DNA of 64,000 nucleotides, from NCBI GenBank assembly GCA_963933975.1, contig CAWVWE010000005.1, positions 1 through 64,000 on the forward strand, written 5' to 3'. Shown piece by piece: positions 42,649-51,515 of this stretch. The DNA is from UBA10364 sp905182675 (GTDB taxonomy: Bacteria > Bacteroidota > Bacteroidia > Flavobacteriales > Schleiferiaceae). The stretch's first letter is position 1. Every line of letters starts with the position of its first letter. Below the pieces are notes generated by a model. The model saw only the letters and a program-made list of their open reading frames with translations, ran no database searches and was not told the DNA's origin. Made by a program: the position numbers and the translations under genes.

Positions 42649-44484
42649 TTAAAGCTTCATCCATTTGAACCTAGACACAGATGTTCGAGTACTTAGAACA
42701 ACCGTGTAAAGGCCAGCCGGAAGGTAATTAAATGAATAAAACTCCTGACTTTTAGCCGGGAATGAGGCAATATTTTTGCCCTGATTGTCCATTAAAACGC
42801 AGTCAAATAATTCTTCTGAATCTAGGTCTAATGAAAAGCCATCCTGAGATGGATTTGGAAATATTTTCACAAAGGTACTTTTATCTTCGTTGGTCAGCAT
42901 CACTGCAGGGCTGTATCTGAAAAATGGTTGAAACATCGTTACACCTGGTTCTAAGGAGGGGTACCAATTAAATCCATCACCATAATAGCGTGGCATACTT
43001 TGTGGTAATATGCGTTCCGTGTCGAAACCAAGGTACAGGGGATCCGAAGAAGTACATACATAACCAATCCAAACATAAGGGTAAATGGAAATGTCAACTG
43101 ATGAATCTAGTTCGTAAGGGATCCAATCTCCCCTATTGTACCCCCAATGTGGATCATATAGACTATCTGACATATAAATGATGTCACCCGGAGCATCACC
43201 GCTGTCTGCAGGAGCCCATACAGCTATCCTGAAAGTACTCTGGTAACGTGTACCTGCGTCAACAAATTGAAACCTAACACCCTTAAGAGAATCTGCAGGA
43301 CCTAGGCCACTTGACCTGAATAACTGCGCAACCCTACCGCCGGTTATGTTCTGAACGGCATAAGCCCGGTCCGCCGTGCCGTCATCTAAGGCTAGATAAT
43401 TATCTAATTCCAATGCTCCTCTAACCGTATCATTAGAGCGATAACCCGCGGCAGAACCATCAAACCATACCTTAGCCGTAACAGAAGTTGGCCCAGTCAT
43501 GGTGGTTAACGCTGATGCGGGAACAGCGATATCGAAGGTTTGATCTTGATTGTGTTGGGTATTTGTAATTACTGGGACGGCAGTGGTTTGTTGAATTAAA
43601 ATTCCATTTTCTTCCCAACGGAATTGACCTAAGTTCAAACTCCAACCGCCAGAGGGAACTGTACCATTGCGTCGATAAGTGTAGGTCAGCGTAGTGGGTA
43701 TATTAGCTATGTTGCTGGTGCTACTAACCCACCAAGGCCAGCTGGTAAAACCACCGGAGCCTATTATTAATGGATGATTTCTAGCGAATGTAGGCTCTGT
43801 AATAATGGTATCCGTATTTGTCCGGTCCTTATCTAGTTGAACATAATCGATATTCCAAATGTCGTAAGCGCCGGCGCGAGCGCCATAAGCGGCTATTCTG
43901 AATTTAAAACCGTTGGCCAAATAGTCTGAACCTTGAACCGCAATAATTGCGGACCTAAAAGCCGTGGACATGCTTGCTCCTACAGTTCCCCACTGCTGCA
44001 ACCAAGTATTCGTGATTGGCGACCAAAATTCGACAACCAAACTATCATTAATGGACGGTGCTTCCCCGCGACCAGCGGACTGGTATTGGAAAGAGAGATA
44101 GACGTCCGTTAAACCTTGTAAATTCAGGTAATTCGAAGTAAGGACATCCGCGAATGTATCTGACCCAATAGAATTCTCTTTGTAGGCAAAGCCAAATTCA
44201 TTCAAACCGTCAAAAGTGGCCACTCCTATAGAATTCTGAAAAAGTGGTAGTTCATCATTAATCCAAACATAGCGGTCCATCCATAATGCGGGATTGGGTA
44301 TATCTGAAGGATAAGAGAAATCGTCTACAAATGGAGGGATAAGAGTATCTAATGATTCCGTCACGTTATGCGGCAGAGTCAATCTTTCTTGCAATGGCAA
44401 TGACAATTCCTTAACCTGTCCATGTGCATGGATGGCGGAAAGAATAACAGCAATGATGGTAGTGATCTTGTTAAATTTCATCAA
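42649..44484 (-). CDS. Type IX secretion cargo protein with C-terminal sorting domain
   Basis: A 611-residue exported protein starting MMKFNKITTIIAVILSAIHA (signal peptide). The middle consists of beta-rich, probably lectin- or Ig-like segments (about 50-230 and 370-530) without catalytic motifs that I recognise. The last 75 residues are a type A sorting domain: FVKIFPNPSQDGFSLDLDS, a middle DNQGKNI strand and the end GLYTVVLSTRTSVSRFKWMK. It should cross the outer membrane through the type IX system, whose PorQ is encoded at 54281. The gene overlaps the PASTA gene by 14 bases. Confidence 0.88.
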   Translation of the reverse strand: MMKFNKITTIIAVILSAIHAHGQVKELSLPLQERLTLPHNVTESLDTLIPPFVDDFSYPSDIPNPALWMDRYVWINDELPLFQNSIGVATFDGLNEFGFAYKENSIGSDTFADVLTSNYLNLQGLTDVYLSFQYQSAGRGEAPSINDSLVVEFWSPITNTWLQQWGTVGASMSTAFRSAIIAVQGSDYLANGFKFRIAAYGARAGAYDIWNIDYVQLDKDRTNTDTIITEPTFARNHPLIIGSGGFTSWPWWVSSTSNIANIPTTLTYTYRRNGTVPSGGWSLNLGQFRWEENGILIQQTTAVPVITNTQHNQDQTFDIAVPASALTTMTGPTSVTAKVWFDGSAAGYRSNDTVRGALELDNYLALDDGTADRAYAVQNITGGRVAQLFRSSGLGPADSLKGVRFQFVDAGTRYQSTFRIAVWAPADSGDAPGDIIYMSDSLYDPHWGYNRGDWIPYELDSSVDISIYPYVWIGYVCTSSDPLYLGFDTERILPQSMPRYYGDGFNWYPSLEPGVTMFQPFFRYSPAVMLTNEDKSTFVKIFPNPSQDGFSLDLDSEELFDCVLMDNQGKNIASFPAKSQEFYSFNYLPAGLYTVVLSTRTSVSRFKWMKL

Positions 44485-45295
44485 GGGTGTCTATTGCAGT
44501 ATTTGTTGTTAGAGATACATCGATGGAATCTGACGCGAGCCAAATATCTACGGAGCTTCCTGCCCCTACTTGAAGGTCTAACTCATATTCAGGAAAAGTC
44601 CTCTGAACAATGGCAGCCGAAGTATCTGTGATCGCCCCACTATACATTATAGCTCCTGAATTCAAACTAAAAGCAGTCAATTGTTTAGCTGCTTCTTCAA
44701 ATGTAAGCCCTAACAAATCAGGGAAATAAACCAAGCGACCATCTAAACCTGCACTTACCTGCAGCACAAAGTGACTACCCGTAGGATATAGTGACTGCTC
44801 TTGAGCGAGAACGCCCTTTGCATCAAGCACTTTTAAAACCAAATCATGGCTCAGGTCAGGCACCATGACTAGACTATCTATGATGAAACCTTTTGTGGCA
44901 AATTTACTACTGACGTAACTCAGCAACTGATCCTTATAGTTTGGTAGTGGGTACTTTGGTAATCGACCGGGATTGGTAGAGAGTAATACTTTACGACCCC
45001 ATTTAACCTTAGAATATTCCTTTGGATAGCTTTCTATTATGGCACCTTTTGGGATGCCTGGAACATAATGAGTACTGTCAATCACTTCATAGGCAAGACC
45101 GAGGGAGTCCAATGTTTCAAATGCCTGTTGCACTGGCATTAACTTCATATTTGGAACCTCCACTGTTAGGTCATGCCCTGTTGTATTTTTCAACCACCAC
45201 AAACTGCAAAAAACAGCCACCACAAAAACCACTATCGCAGCAGCAACAGTCTTTAAGAACGTTCGTGAGAATATGAATTTAAGCCATTGTTTCAT
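44471..45295 (-). CDS. Membrane-anchored PASTA-domain protein without kinase
   Basis: The start MKQWLKFIFSRTFLKT at 45295 is chosen, since the longer open frame would run into ddl on the other strand. The 274 residues have one N-terminal membrane helix (about 15-36) and then three PASTA repeats (roughly 43-110, 112-185, 186-262; for example EVPNMKLMPVQQAFETLDSL). PASTA domains elsewhere bind muropeptides or beta-lactams on PknB-type kinases or PBPs; here no kinase or transpeptidase domain is attached. It diverges from ddl, a peptidoglycan gene, which fits a cell-wall role. The TATCTTTA at 45300-45307 is a near -7 match. Confidence 0.88.
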   Translation of the reverse strand: MKQWLKFIFSRTFLKTVAAAIVVFVVAVFCSLWWLKNTTGHDLTVEVPNMKLMPVQQAFETLDSLGLAYEVIDSTHYVPGIPKGAIIESYPKEYSKVKWGRKVLLSTNPGRLPKYPLPNYKDQLLSYVSSKFATKGFIIDSLVMVPDLSHDLVLKVLDAKGVLAQEQSLYPTGSHFVLQVSAGLDGRLVYFPDLLGLTFEEAAKQLTAFSLNSGAIMYSGAITDTSAAIVQRTFPEYELDLQVGAGSSVDIWLASDSIDVSLTTNTAIDTLDEI

Positions 45296-45356
45296 GTTGT
45301 AAAGATACTTTATATACGACCTTAAACGATATACCTTCTTCATTACATTTACACTT

Positions 45357-46337
45357 ATGGAAAACGCAAAAAAAACCATAGCAGTATTAGCCGGGGGATT
45401 TTCTTCTGAACATCTCATTAGTGTGGCCTCTGGAAAGACCGCGCTACGTGCATTTCAAGATGCAGGATACGCTACTATACTCGTCATTCTTACGCAAGAG
45501 GGATTCTTTGTAGAAGACCAAAGGGTGGATTTTGAGTCCCTCGATATAAATTACGTTTTCAATATCATTCATGGTGCCCCCGGAGAGGACGGACATATAT
45601 CTGGATTTCTGAAGGTTTTGGGTATACCACACAGTACTTGCGATACTTTTCAAAGTGCACTTACCTTTAATAAGGCCCAGTGCAATGGACTGTTGAGAGG
45701 CGCTGGCTTCATCGTGCCAAGAGGACAGATCATTACAGAAATGCCTAAAAATGATGAGTTCTCTGATTGGAATTTTCCGCTTTTCATAAAGCCCAACAGA
45801 TCAGGCTCCAGCTTTGGAGTAAGTAAAGTGACGGATATGTCTGGTTTTAAAGATGCATTCGTTGCCGCTCAAAATGAAGATTATCAGGTCTTAATTGAAG
45901 AAGGCGTTCAAGGAACTGAAGTGGGGTGTGGAGTCTTTAGGTCTCGATTTAATTTGATTGAAAATAAATCTACCAATACCTTAGAAACTCAAGCCATTGC
46001 AGTCACTGAAATAGTGCCTACGGAAGCTGGTTTTTTTGATTACGAAGCAAAATATGAAGGGAAATCAGAAGAAATCACTCCAGCGAGAATAGCAGATGAT
46101 TTGACGCGTAAAGTAGAAGCGATATCCGTTGAAGTATATGACTTCTTAGGTTTAAAGGGAATTGTCAGAATTGACTTCATCATTACCCAGGAAAATGTGC
46201 CCGTGATTATAGAAGTCAATAGCATACCTGGACTAAGCCCTGCATCTATAATTCCTCAACAAGTCACTTACAGGTCCTGCTCATTAAGTATGATGCTGGC
46301 TAGTTTAGCGGAAGAGGCTATGGATTCAAATCAGTAA
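45357..46337 (+). CDS. ddl: D-alanine--D-alanine ligase
   Basis: This ATP-grasp enzyme makes the D-Ala-D-Ala dipeptide of peptidoglycan. The 326 residues include the N-terminal AVLAGGFSSEHLISVASG, the ATP-binding FPLFIKPNRSGSSFGVSKV, and the Mg-binding end GIVRIDFIITQENVPVIIEV plus NSIPGLSPASIIPQQ. The Ser in HGAPGEDGHISGFL belongs to the active-site loop. It diverges from the PASTA gene over a 61-base spacer. TACATTTA at 45344-45351 is a near -7 match 5 bases before the ATG. Confidence 0.96.
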   Translation: MENAKKTIAVLAGGFSSEHLISVASGKTALRAFQDAGYATILVILTQEGFFVEDQRVDFESLDINYVFNIIHGAPGEDGHISGFLKVLGIPHSTCDTFQSALTFNKAQCNGLLRGAGFIVPRGQIITEMPKNDEFSDWNFPLFIKPNRSGSSFGVSKVTDMSGFKDAFVAAQNEDYQVLIEEGVQGTEVGCGVFRSRFNLIENKSTNTLETQAIAVTEIVPTEAGFFDYEAKYEGKSEEITPARIADDLTRKVEAISVEVYDFLGLKGIVRIDFIITQENVPVIIEVNSIPGLSPASIIPQQVTYRSCSLSMMLASLAEEAMDSNQ

Positions 46338-46363
46338 TAATCGTTTCACTATCTTTATGCTCT

Positions 46364-46822
46364 ATGTCAAGAGTAGCTCTTTTTCCTGGATCTTTCGACC
46401 CAATCACATTGGGTCATGTTGATATTATTCAACGAGCATTACCGCTTTTTGATGAAGTGCGCATTGCGGTCGGCACAAACAGCACAAAAAAATATTTATT
46501 TTCTTTAGAGCAAAGAGTAGACTGGATAGAACAAACTTTCCGCAATGAGGCTAAGGTATCCGTTGTTACCTACGGAGGTCTTACCGTTGACTTTGCAAAA
46601 GAGCAGAATGCAAGTTTTCTTCTAAGAGGTCTAAGGAATCCAGCTGATTTTGAATTTGAAAAGGCAATCGCACAAGCTAATAGAGAAATGGTACCCGATC
46701 TTGAGACGGTATTCTTACTAACAAGTGCACGTTATGCCTATATAAGCTCCAGTATCGTGAGAGACGTGTTTAACCACAATGGTGATTTTTCTCATTTCGT
46801 ACCAGATACTGTACGTCCTTAA
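46364..46822 (+). CDS. coaD: Phosphopantetheine adenylyltransferase
   Basis: CoaD transfers AMP from ATP to 4'-phosphopantetheine in coenzyme A synthesis. The 152 residues carry the nucleotidyltransferase motif GSFDPITLGHVDIIQRA with its T/HxGH, the FLLRGLRNPADFEFE segment and the ISSSIVRD C-terminal motif. It follows ddl by 26 bases. Its stop codon overlaps the convergent NUDIX stop (46819-46822). Confidence 0.96.
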   Translation: MSRVALFPGSFDPITLGHVDIIQRALPLFDEVRIAVGTNSTKKYLFSLEQRVDWIEQTFRNEAKVSVVTYGGLTVDFAKEQNASFLLRGLRNPADFEFEKAIAQANREMVPDLETVFLLTSARYAYISSSIVRDVFNHNGDFSHFVPDTVRP

Positions 46823-47433
46823 AGAAGTCCCGAAAATTTCCTAAGTACTTCATCCAGGCTGTTGTAGACCGGTTTGATGCGTATTTTCTCAGATAACAGC
46901 TTCGGTGACGCCCAGTATACATCTGTAATCCCTTCCTCCTGTTGCGGTTTGAGTTTCTTAGAGTATCTCGTAAACATGGGATACCAATACGTGATTTTCA
47001 AGGCATAATCCCCTTTAAAAGGATAACAGTGAAATGTTTTTACAGGTGGTCCTGTGATTTCGCAATGCTTAACCCGACATTCTTCCTCTACTTCACGCAC
47101 CGCACAAATTTCGATCGTTTCTTTGGGCTCAAGCTTGCCTTTTGGCATGTCAATTTTACCATTACGTTCAATGATAAGTAGGTCTCCATCCGAGTTCTTC
47201 ACCCAACCACCACCTGCTAATATACTCGTATGAAGAGACATAAAGAGTGTCCAGAAATGATGATCTCCTCCTATTTCTAGGGCAACATTTAGCCTGCCCG
47301 AATGAAGGGCTTTTAACCACTTTCTCATGTCCTTAACAGAAGTGAGGTTGTTGATAAGATCCGGAGCATGGGCTCCCGGAACAGGACTCAATACAGAACG
47401 GTTAATGAAAACTTTGATGTAATTTTGTAACAT
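46819..47433 (-). CDS. NUDIX hydrolase domain protein
   Basis: The start MLQNYIKVFINRSVLS (ATG complement of 47431-47433) is preferred over an earlier ATG that would run deep into pyrE; it gives 204 residues. The first 70 residues are a small N-terminal domain; the NUDIX domain follows with the box GKLEPKETIEICAVREVEEE. All metal-binding Glu residues are present, but the box ends CRV where GU is usual, a Gly-to-Arg change. It should cleave a nucleoside diphosphate linked to another group; the substrate is unknown. Its start codon overlaps that of pyrE by two bases on the opposite strand. Confidence 0.85.
   Translation of the reverse strand: MLQNYIKVFINRSVLSPVPGAHAPDLINNLTSVKDMRKWLKALHSGRLNVALEIGGDHHFWTLFMSLHTSILAGGGWVKNSDGDLLIIERNGKIDMPKGKLEPKETIEICAVREVEEECRVKHCEITGPPVKTFHCYPFKGDYALKITYWYPMFTRYSKKLKPQQEEGITDVYWASPKLLSEKIRIKPVYNSLDEVLRKFSGLL
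47420..47427 (+). promoter_or_regulatory. -7 element directly before pyrE
   Basis: TAATTTTG matches TAnnTTTG exactly and ends 4 bases before the pyrE ATG. Transcription would start at or next to the ATG, giving a leaderless or nearly leaderless mRNA. It lies inside the first codons of the NUDIX gene. Confidence 0.5.
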
Positions 47434-48073
47434 GATACAGAACAAAGATGTCGCGCTCAAAACAGCAGAGAGCTTATTGCAAATTAAAGCTATAAAACTT
47501 CAACCTGAAAATCCTTTTACATGGGCGAGCGGTTGGAAGAGTCCTATTTATTGCGACAATAGGTTAACATTGAGTTTTCCAAACATCAGAAGCGAGCTTA
47601 AAATTGAATTCGCGAAGCAGATTCAAGAGCTTTATGGTAAGCCGGATTACATTGCTGGAGTGGCTACAGGAGCTATTGCTATAGGGGTATTAGTAGCTGA
47701 ATACCTGAATGTTCCTTTTATCTATGTTCGAGACAAAGCCAAAGGCCATGGACGTCAGAATCAAATAGAAGGTTTTTTAAAACCTGGATCTAATGTTGTG
47801 GTCATCGAAGATTTAATCTCTACCGGAGGCTCTTCACTCAAAGCGGTAGACGTATTACAAGAAGTCGGTGCACATGTCTTAGGAATGATGGCGATTTTCA
47901 CGTACGACTTTCCTGTAGCCCAAGAGAATTTTGACAAGGCAAATGTTCGTCTCAACACATTGAGTGATTACAATCATCTGCTTGAACAAGCTTCACAACA
48001 AGGAACTATTTCCAACGAAAGCGTGGAGATGCTTAAAGAATGGCGTAAGGATCCCTCTGTTTGGGGATTGTAA
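47432..48073 (+). CDS. pyrE: Orotate phosphoribosyltransferase
   Basis: PyrE joins orotate to PRPP to form OMP in pyrimidine synthesis. The 213 residues have NPFTWASGWKSPIYCDNR (orotate side), GVATGAIAIGVLVAEYL, the flexible-loop RDKAKGHGRQNQIEG and the PRPP motif VVVIEDLISTGGSS. It is divergent to the NUDIX gene with overlapping start codons (CATG) and convergent to birA with 5 bases between the stops. Confidence 0.96.
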   Translation: MIQNKDVALKTAESLLQIKAIKLQPENPFTWASGWKSPIYCDNRLTLSFPNIRSELKIEFAKQIQELYGKPDYIAGVATGAIAIGVLVAEYLNVPFIYVRDKAKGHGRQNQIEGFLKPGSNVVVIEDLISTGGSSLKAVDVLQEVGAHVLGMMAIFTYDFPVAQENFDKANVRLNTLSDYNHLLEQASQQGTISNESVEMLKEWRKDPSVWGL

Positions 48074-48078
48074 TTGCC

Positions 48079-48813
48079 TTAAGATTTCTGATAAGGATCA
48101 ATCCATTTAACCGCGTCAATATCAAAGGGGGTTGTTTTACCTGACCTATCTTCTAAAATCAAACGACCTTGTTGATCTGTCCCTGTAACTTTAGCCTGAA
48201 TTTCCGTACCATTGGCTAATCGATAAGATTTAAAGTCATCTTTACCCCACAACATATCGGCATATCTGCGATGGAGCAATGTTTTATTTTGTACCGTTCC
48301 TAATTGAGATTCAAAACAATATAGAATCTCCTTAATTACTTCGTCAGCATCAATATCTAGGCCCAATTCCTCCAATGAAATGGCTCTTTCCAGGAAACGC
48401 TCTGGCTTCAGCACATTCAATCCTATCCCAATAATCGATGATTTAATACCTCCTCCACTCCAGTGATTTTCGATGAGCATTCCGCCTAGTTTTCGATCTC
48501 CAACCATCAGATCATTAGGCCATTTAAACCCAATTGAACCGGGTAAAATTGACTTGAGACAGTGGCAAACCCATTGATTAACTAGGAAGCTGTTTTCGAG
48601 TTTTGGTGCCCATGGAATGTATACAGAGAACAAGGCGCATTTACCAGGCTCATCATGCCAAACTGACACTCCACGACCTCTTCCAGCAGTTTGACTTTTT
48701 GCTACAACCGTTGTAAAGGATGCTAAGGTACCATTACCACTCAGTTTTCGCTTCAATACAGCTTGTGTAGAGTCTGCAGTTTCTAAAGAAAAAAGGGGGT
48801 ATTTTTGTGCCAT
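48079..48813 (-). CDS. birA: Biotin--[acetyl-CoA-carboxylase] ligase
   Basis: The enzyme attaches biotin to the carrier protein of acetyl-CoA carboxylase. The 244 residues have the ligase core only: STQAVLKRKLS, the biotinyl-AMP loop QTAGRGRGVSVWH, GFKWPNDLMVGDRKLGGMLI and the small C-terminal SH3-like domain. The N-terminal helix-turn-helix of the E. coli repressor form is absent, so it is not expected to regulate biotin genes. Confidence 0.93.
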   Translation of the reverse strand: MAQKYPLFSLETADSTQAVLKRKLSGNGTLASFTTVVAKSQTAGRGRGVSVWHDEPGKCALFSVYIPWAPKLENSFLVNQWVCHCLKSILPGSIGFKWPNDLMVGDRKLGGMLIENHWSGGGIKSSIIGIGLNVLKPERFLERAISLEELGLDIDADEVIKEILYCFESQLGTVQNKTLLHRRYADMLWGKDDFKSYRLANGTEIQAKVTGTDQQGRLILEDRSGKTTPFDIDAVKWIDPYQKS

Positions 48814-48888
48814 TATGCCGAGATCCTGTATTATGGACTAAGATGGCATATGTTTTGGTATTTAACACACTCAATTAGAACAGATTTA

Positions 48889-49260
48889 ATGCATACAAAA
48901 CCAGACGCTTCATCAGAGCTCGTAACAAAGTTCGTCGTTGATGGACTTCAAAATATCAAAGGCGAAAATATAACCATATTAGACCTTAGAAATATAGAGA
49001 CCGCTGTCACTGACTTTTTCGTTATCGCAGAGGGTAATTCTAGCACTCAAGTAAATGCTTTAGCAGAAAGTGTGCACAAAAGTGTACGCGAAAGTGTTGG
49101 GGATAGACCTTGGCATGTCGAAGGTCGCTCAAACGCAGAATGGGTACTTATGGATTATGTGAACGTCGTTGTCCACGTTTTTCAAAAAGGTATTCGCGAA
49201 TTCTATGACCTAGAAGGCCTTTGGGGTGATGCAGAAATAACAACCATTGAAAACCTATAA
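48889..49260 (+). CDS. rsfS: Ribosomal silencing factor RsfS
   Basis: RsfS binds L14 and prevents subunit joining when nutrients are short. The start MHTKPDASSELVTKFVVDG at 48889 is chosen because upstream in-frame ATGs would overlap birA and add unrelated residues; it gives 123 residues. Family motifs are DLRNIETAVTDFFVIAEGNS, RPWHVEGRSNAEWVLMDYV and HVFQKGIREFYDLEGLWGDA. The ftsH gene follows after 6 bases. Confidence 0.93.
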   Translation: MHTKPDASSELVTKFVVDGLQNIKGENITILDLRNIETAVTDFFVIAEGNSSTQVNALAESVHKSVRESVGDRPWHVEGRSNAEWVLMDYVNVVVHVFQKGIREFYDLEGLWGDAEITTIENL

Positions 49261-49266
49261 CCAGGA

Positions 49267-51390
49267 ATGGCAGACGAAAAAAAAGAAAATCAAATCGACA
49301 AATTGAAAAAACAATTTGCTCGAAATAACGGATCAAATAACCAAAAAACACCCGGAGGACCAAAGAAGACTGGGTTTAATTTTTACTGGGTTTATGGTTT
49401 AGTCTTCGCTCTATTTATTGGGATGCAAGTCTTTAGTGCCATGAGTTTTCGTGCAAAGACATCAAATTTTCGTGAGTTTGAGGAATCTCTTCAACTAGGA
49501 GATGTCGACAGGGTTAATATTCTGAATGAGAAAAAAATACAAGTCTTTATAAAAGAAGACCGACTTGCTTCGAACGAGCGCTATAATGAGGTGAAAAATA
49601 GTAACCTCAGTAAAGAGGTTAATCCAGGACCACACTATGTCTTCGAGATGCCAGCAAGTGCTTTCGAAGATCGTATTAAAGAGTATTACAAAGACCACAA
49701 CAGCGAAGATCCGATTGCAGTGAACTACCAGACCCAAGAAAACTTCTTGGGAGATATCATTTCTTGGGTGCTTCCCTTAGTACTGATGATTGGTGTATGG
49801 TTATTTATTATGAGACGAATGTCTGGCGGTGGATCACCAGGTGGTGGTGGCGGATCGCAGATTTTTAATATTGGTAAATCAAAGGCTAAGGTTTACGACA
49901 AAGACACGGAGGTTAAAACCACATTTGACGAAGTCGCAGGTATGACTGGAGCGAAAGAGGAGGTACTCGAAATCGTTGATTTTCTTAAAAACCCTACGAA
50001 GTATACAGACTTAGGTGGTCGCATTCCAAAGGGAGTCATGCTATCAGGCCCGCCAGGAACAGGTAAGACCTTACTTGCCAAGGCCGTTGCTGGAGAAGCT
50101 CAAGTTCCATTCTTTTCTTTGTCTGGTTCAGATTTTGTTGAAATGTTCGTAGGAGTAGGAGCCTCCAGAGTGAGAGACTTGTTTAAGCAGGCAAAGGAAA
50201 AATCACCTTGTATCATCTTTATTGATGAAATTGACGCCATTGGACGTGCACGTGGGAAAAACAACTTCTCCGGAGGCAACGATGAAAGAGAAAATACCTT
50301 AAACCAACTCCTGACAGAAATGGATGGTTTTGGAACAAATGAAAATGTCATCATTATTGCAGCCACCAACCGTGCAGACATATTGGATGGCGCGCTTATG
50401 AGAGCTGGGCGTTTTGACCGTATCATTTACGTTGATTTACCAGAATTAACAGAGCGTAAAGCTATTTTCCAAGTTCATCTCAAGGGTATCAAAACTGACA
50501 ATAGTTTAGATCTAGATCTTTTGAGCAAACAAACACCTGGGTTCTCCGGTGCAGATATTGCAAATGTTTGTAATGAAGCGGCACTTATAGCCGCACGGAA
50601 AGAGAATAAGACTGTTGGAAAACAGGATTTCAATGATGCGATTGATCGTATTGTTGGTGGACTAGAGAAGAAAACGAAAATCATTACCCCAGCAGAGAAA
50701 AAAGTAATCGCTTATCATGAAGCGGGGCATGCTGCAGTGAGTTGGCTACTAGAATATGCCTCTCCGTTGGTAAAAGTAACAATCGTGCCAAGGGGCCGTT
50801 CGTTAGGCGCTGCATGGTACCTGCCAGAGGAAAGACAGATTACTACTTCAGAGCAAATGCTAGATGAAATGTGTGCCACCATGGGTGGTCGTGCGGCGGA
50901 GAAAGTTGTTTTCGATAATATCTCCACAGGCGCTTTGAGTGATCTTGAAAAAGTAACAAAGCAAGCAAAAGCAATGGTTACTATTTACGGCTTAAGCGAA
51001 GAAATCGGCAATATTACGTACTACGATAGCCAAGGTCAAAATGACTATGCAATGAGTAAGCCCTATTCAGAAGAGACCGCAGTCATCATTGACAAGGAGA
51101 TCAGTAAGATCATTGAAGCTGAATATGCTAGAGCCATTTCTTTACTTGCAGACAACCGAGACAAACTCGATGCGCTAGCTAATATTCTCCTGGAAAAGGA
51201 GGTTATTTTCCGAGAAAATGTTCAGGATATCTTTGGCAAACGACCTTGGGACAAAGAAGAAGAGGTTGTGGTTGAAGAAGTTCCTGTAGCTGAGGAAGTA
51301 CCAGCTACAGTAATCGAAACCACTCAAGAAGCTGAACAGCAAGATATTAAAGCTGATAACGAATCAGATTCTAACGAAAAAACAGAGTAA
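49267..51390 (+). CDS. ftsH: ATP-dependent zinc metalloprotease FtsH
   Basis: A membrane-bound AAA+ protease that degrades misfolded membrane proteins and short-lived regulators. The 707 residues have TM1 (about 40-58), a periplasmic domain, TM2 (about 164-182), Walker A GPPGTGKT (261-268), the pore loop FVG in VEMFVGVGASRVRDLF, Walker B IIFIDEIDAIG, SRH (ATNRADILDGALMRAGRFDR) and the zinc site HEAGH (484-488). A Val/Glu-rich acidic tail (about 660-707) follows the protease domain. It lies 6 bases after rsfS and ends at a terminator. Confidence 0.97.
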   Translation: MADEKKENQIDKLKKQFARNNGSNNQKTPGGPKKTGFNFYWVYGLVFALFIGMQVFSAMSFRAKTSNFREFEESLQLGDVDRVNILNEKKIQVFIKEDRLASNERYNEVKNSNLSKEVNPGPHYVFEMPASAFEDRIKEYYKDHNSEDPIAVNYQTQENFLGDIISWVLPLVLMIGVWLFIMRRMSGGGSPGGGGGSQIFNIGKSKAKVYDKDTEVKTTFDEVAGMTGAKEEVLEIVDFLKNPTKYTDLGGRIPKGVMLSGPPGTGKTLLAKAVAGEAQVPFFSLSGSDFVEMFVGVGASRVRDLFKQAKEKSPCIIFIDEIDAIGRARGKNNFSGGNDERENTLNQLLTEMDGFGTNENVIIIAATNRADILDGALMRAGRFDRIIYVDLPELTERKAIFQVHLKGIKTDNSLDLDLLSKQTPGFSGADIANVCNEAALIAARKENKTVGKQDFNDAIDRIVGGLEKKTKIITPAEKKVIAYHEAGHAAVSWLLEYASPLVKVTIVPRGRSLGAAWYLPEERQITTSEQMLDEMCATMGGRAAEKVVFDNISTGALSDLEKVTKQAKAMVTIYGLSEEIGNITYYDSQGQNDYAMSKPYSEETAVIIDKEISKIIEAEYARAISLLADNRDKLDALANILLEKEVIFRENVQDIFGKRPWDKEEEVVVEEVPVAEEVPATVIETTQEAEQQDIKADNESDSNEKTE

Positions 51391-51407
51391 TCATCTCTGC
51401 TTTTATT

Positions 51408-51442
51408 AAAAAGCCACACTATAAATTAGTGTGGCTTTTTTT
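51408..51442 (+). terminator. Rho-independent terminator after ftsH
   Basis: AAAAAGCCACACTA and TAGTGTGGCTTTTT form a 14-pair stem with a 5-base loop and a run of seven T. Confidence 0.92.
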
Positions 51443-51488
51443 GTTGAAAGCTCTTCGAAAGCTTTAGCCTTGTCTAGCCAAGCTTTTC

Positions 51489-51496
51489 TATTTTTG
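51489..51496 (+). promoter_or_regulatory. -7 element of the LUD-cdsA-psd operon
   Basis: TATTTTTG matches TAnnTTTG exactly, 19 bases before the ATG and downstream of the ftsH terminator. A TTG at 51470-51472 is 16 bases away, shorter than the usual 19-21. Confidence 0.6.
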
Positions 51497-51515
51497 ATAA
51501 ACGATTCATTGTACC

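Noticed and set aside
45296..45418. Longer N-terminus for the PASTA protein
   Set aside because: It would overlap ddl head to head and add 41 unrelated residues; the signal-anchor begins at the later ATG.
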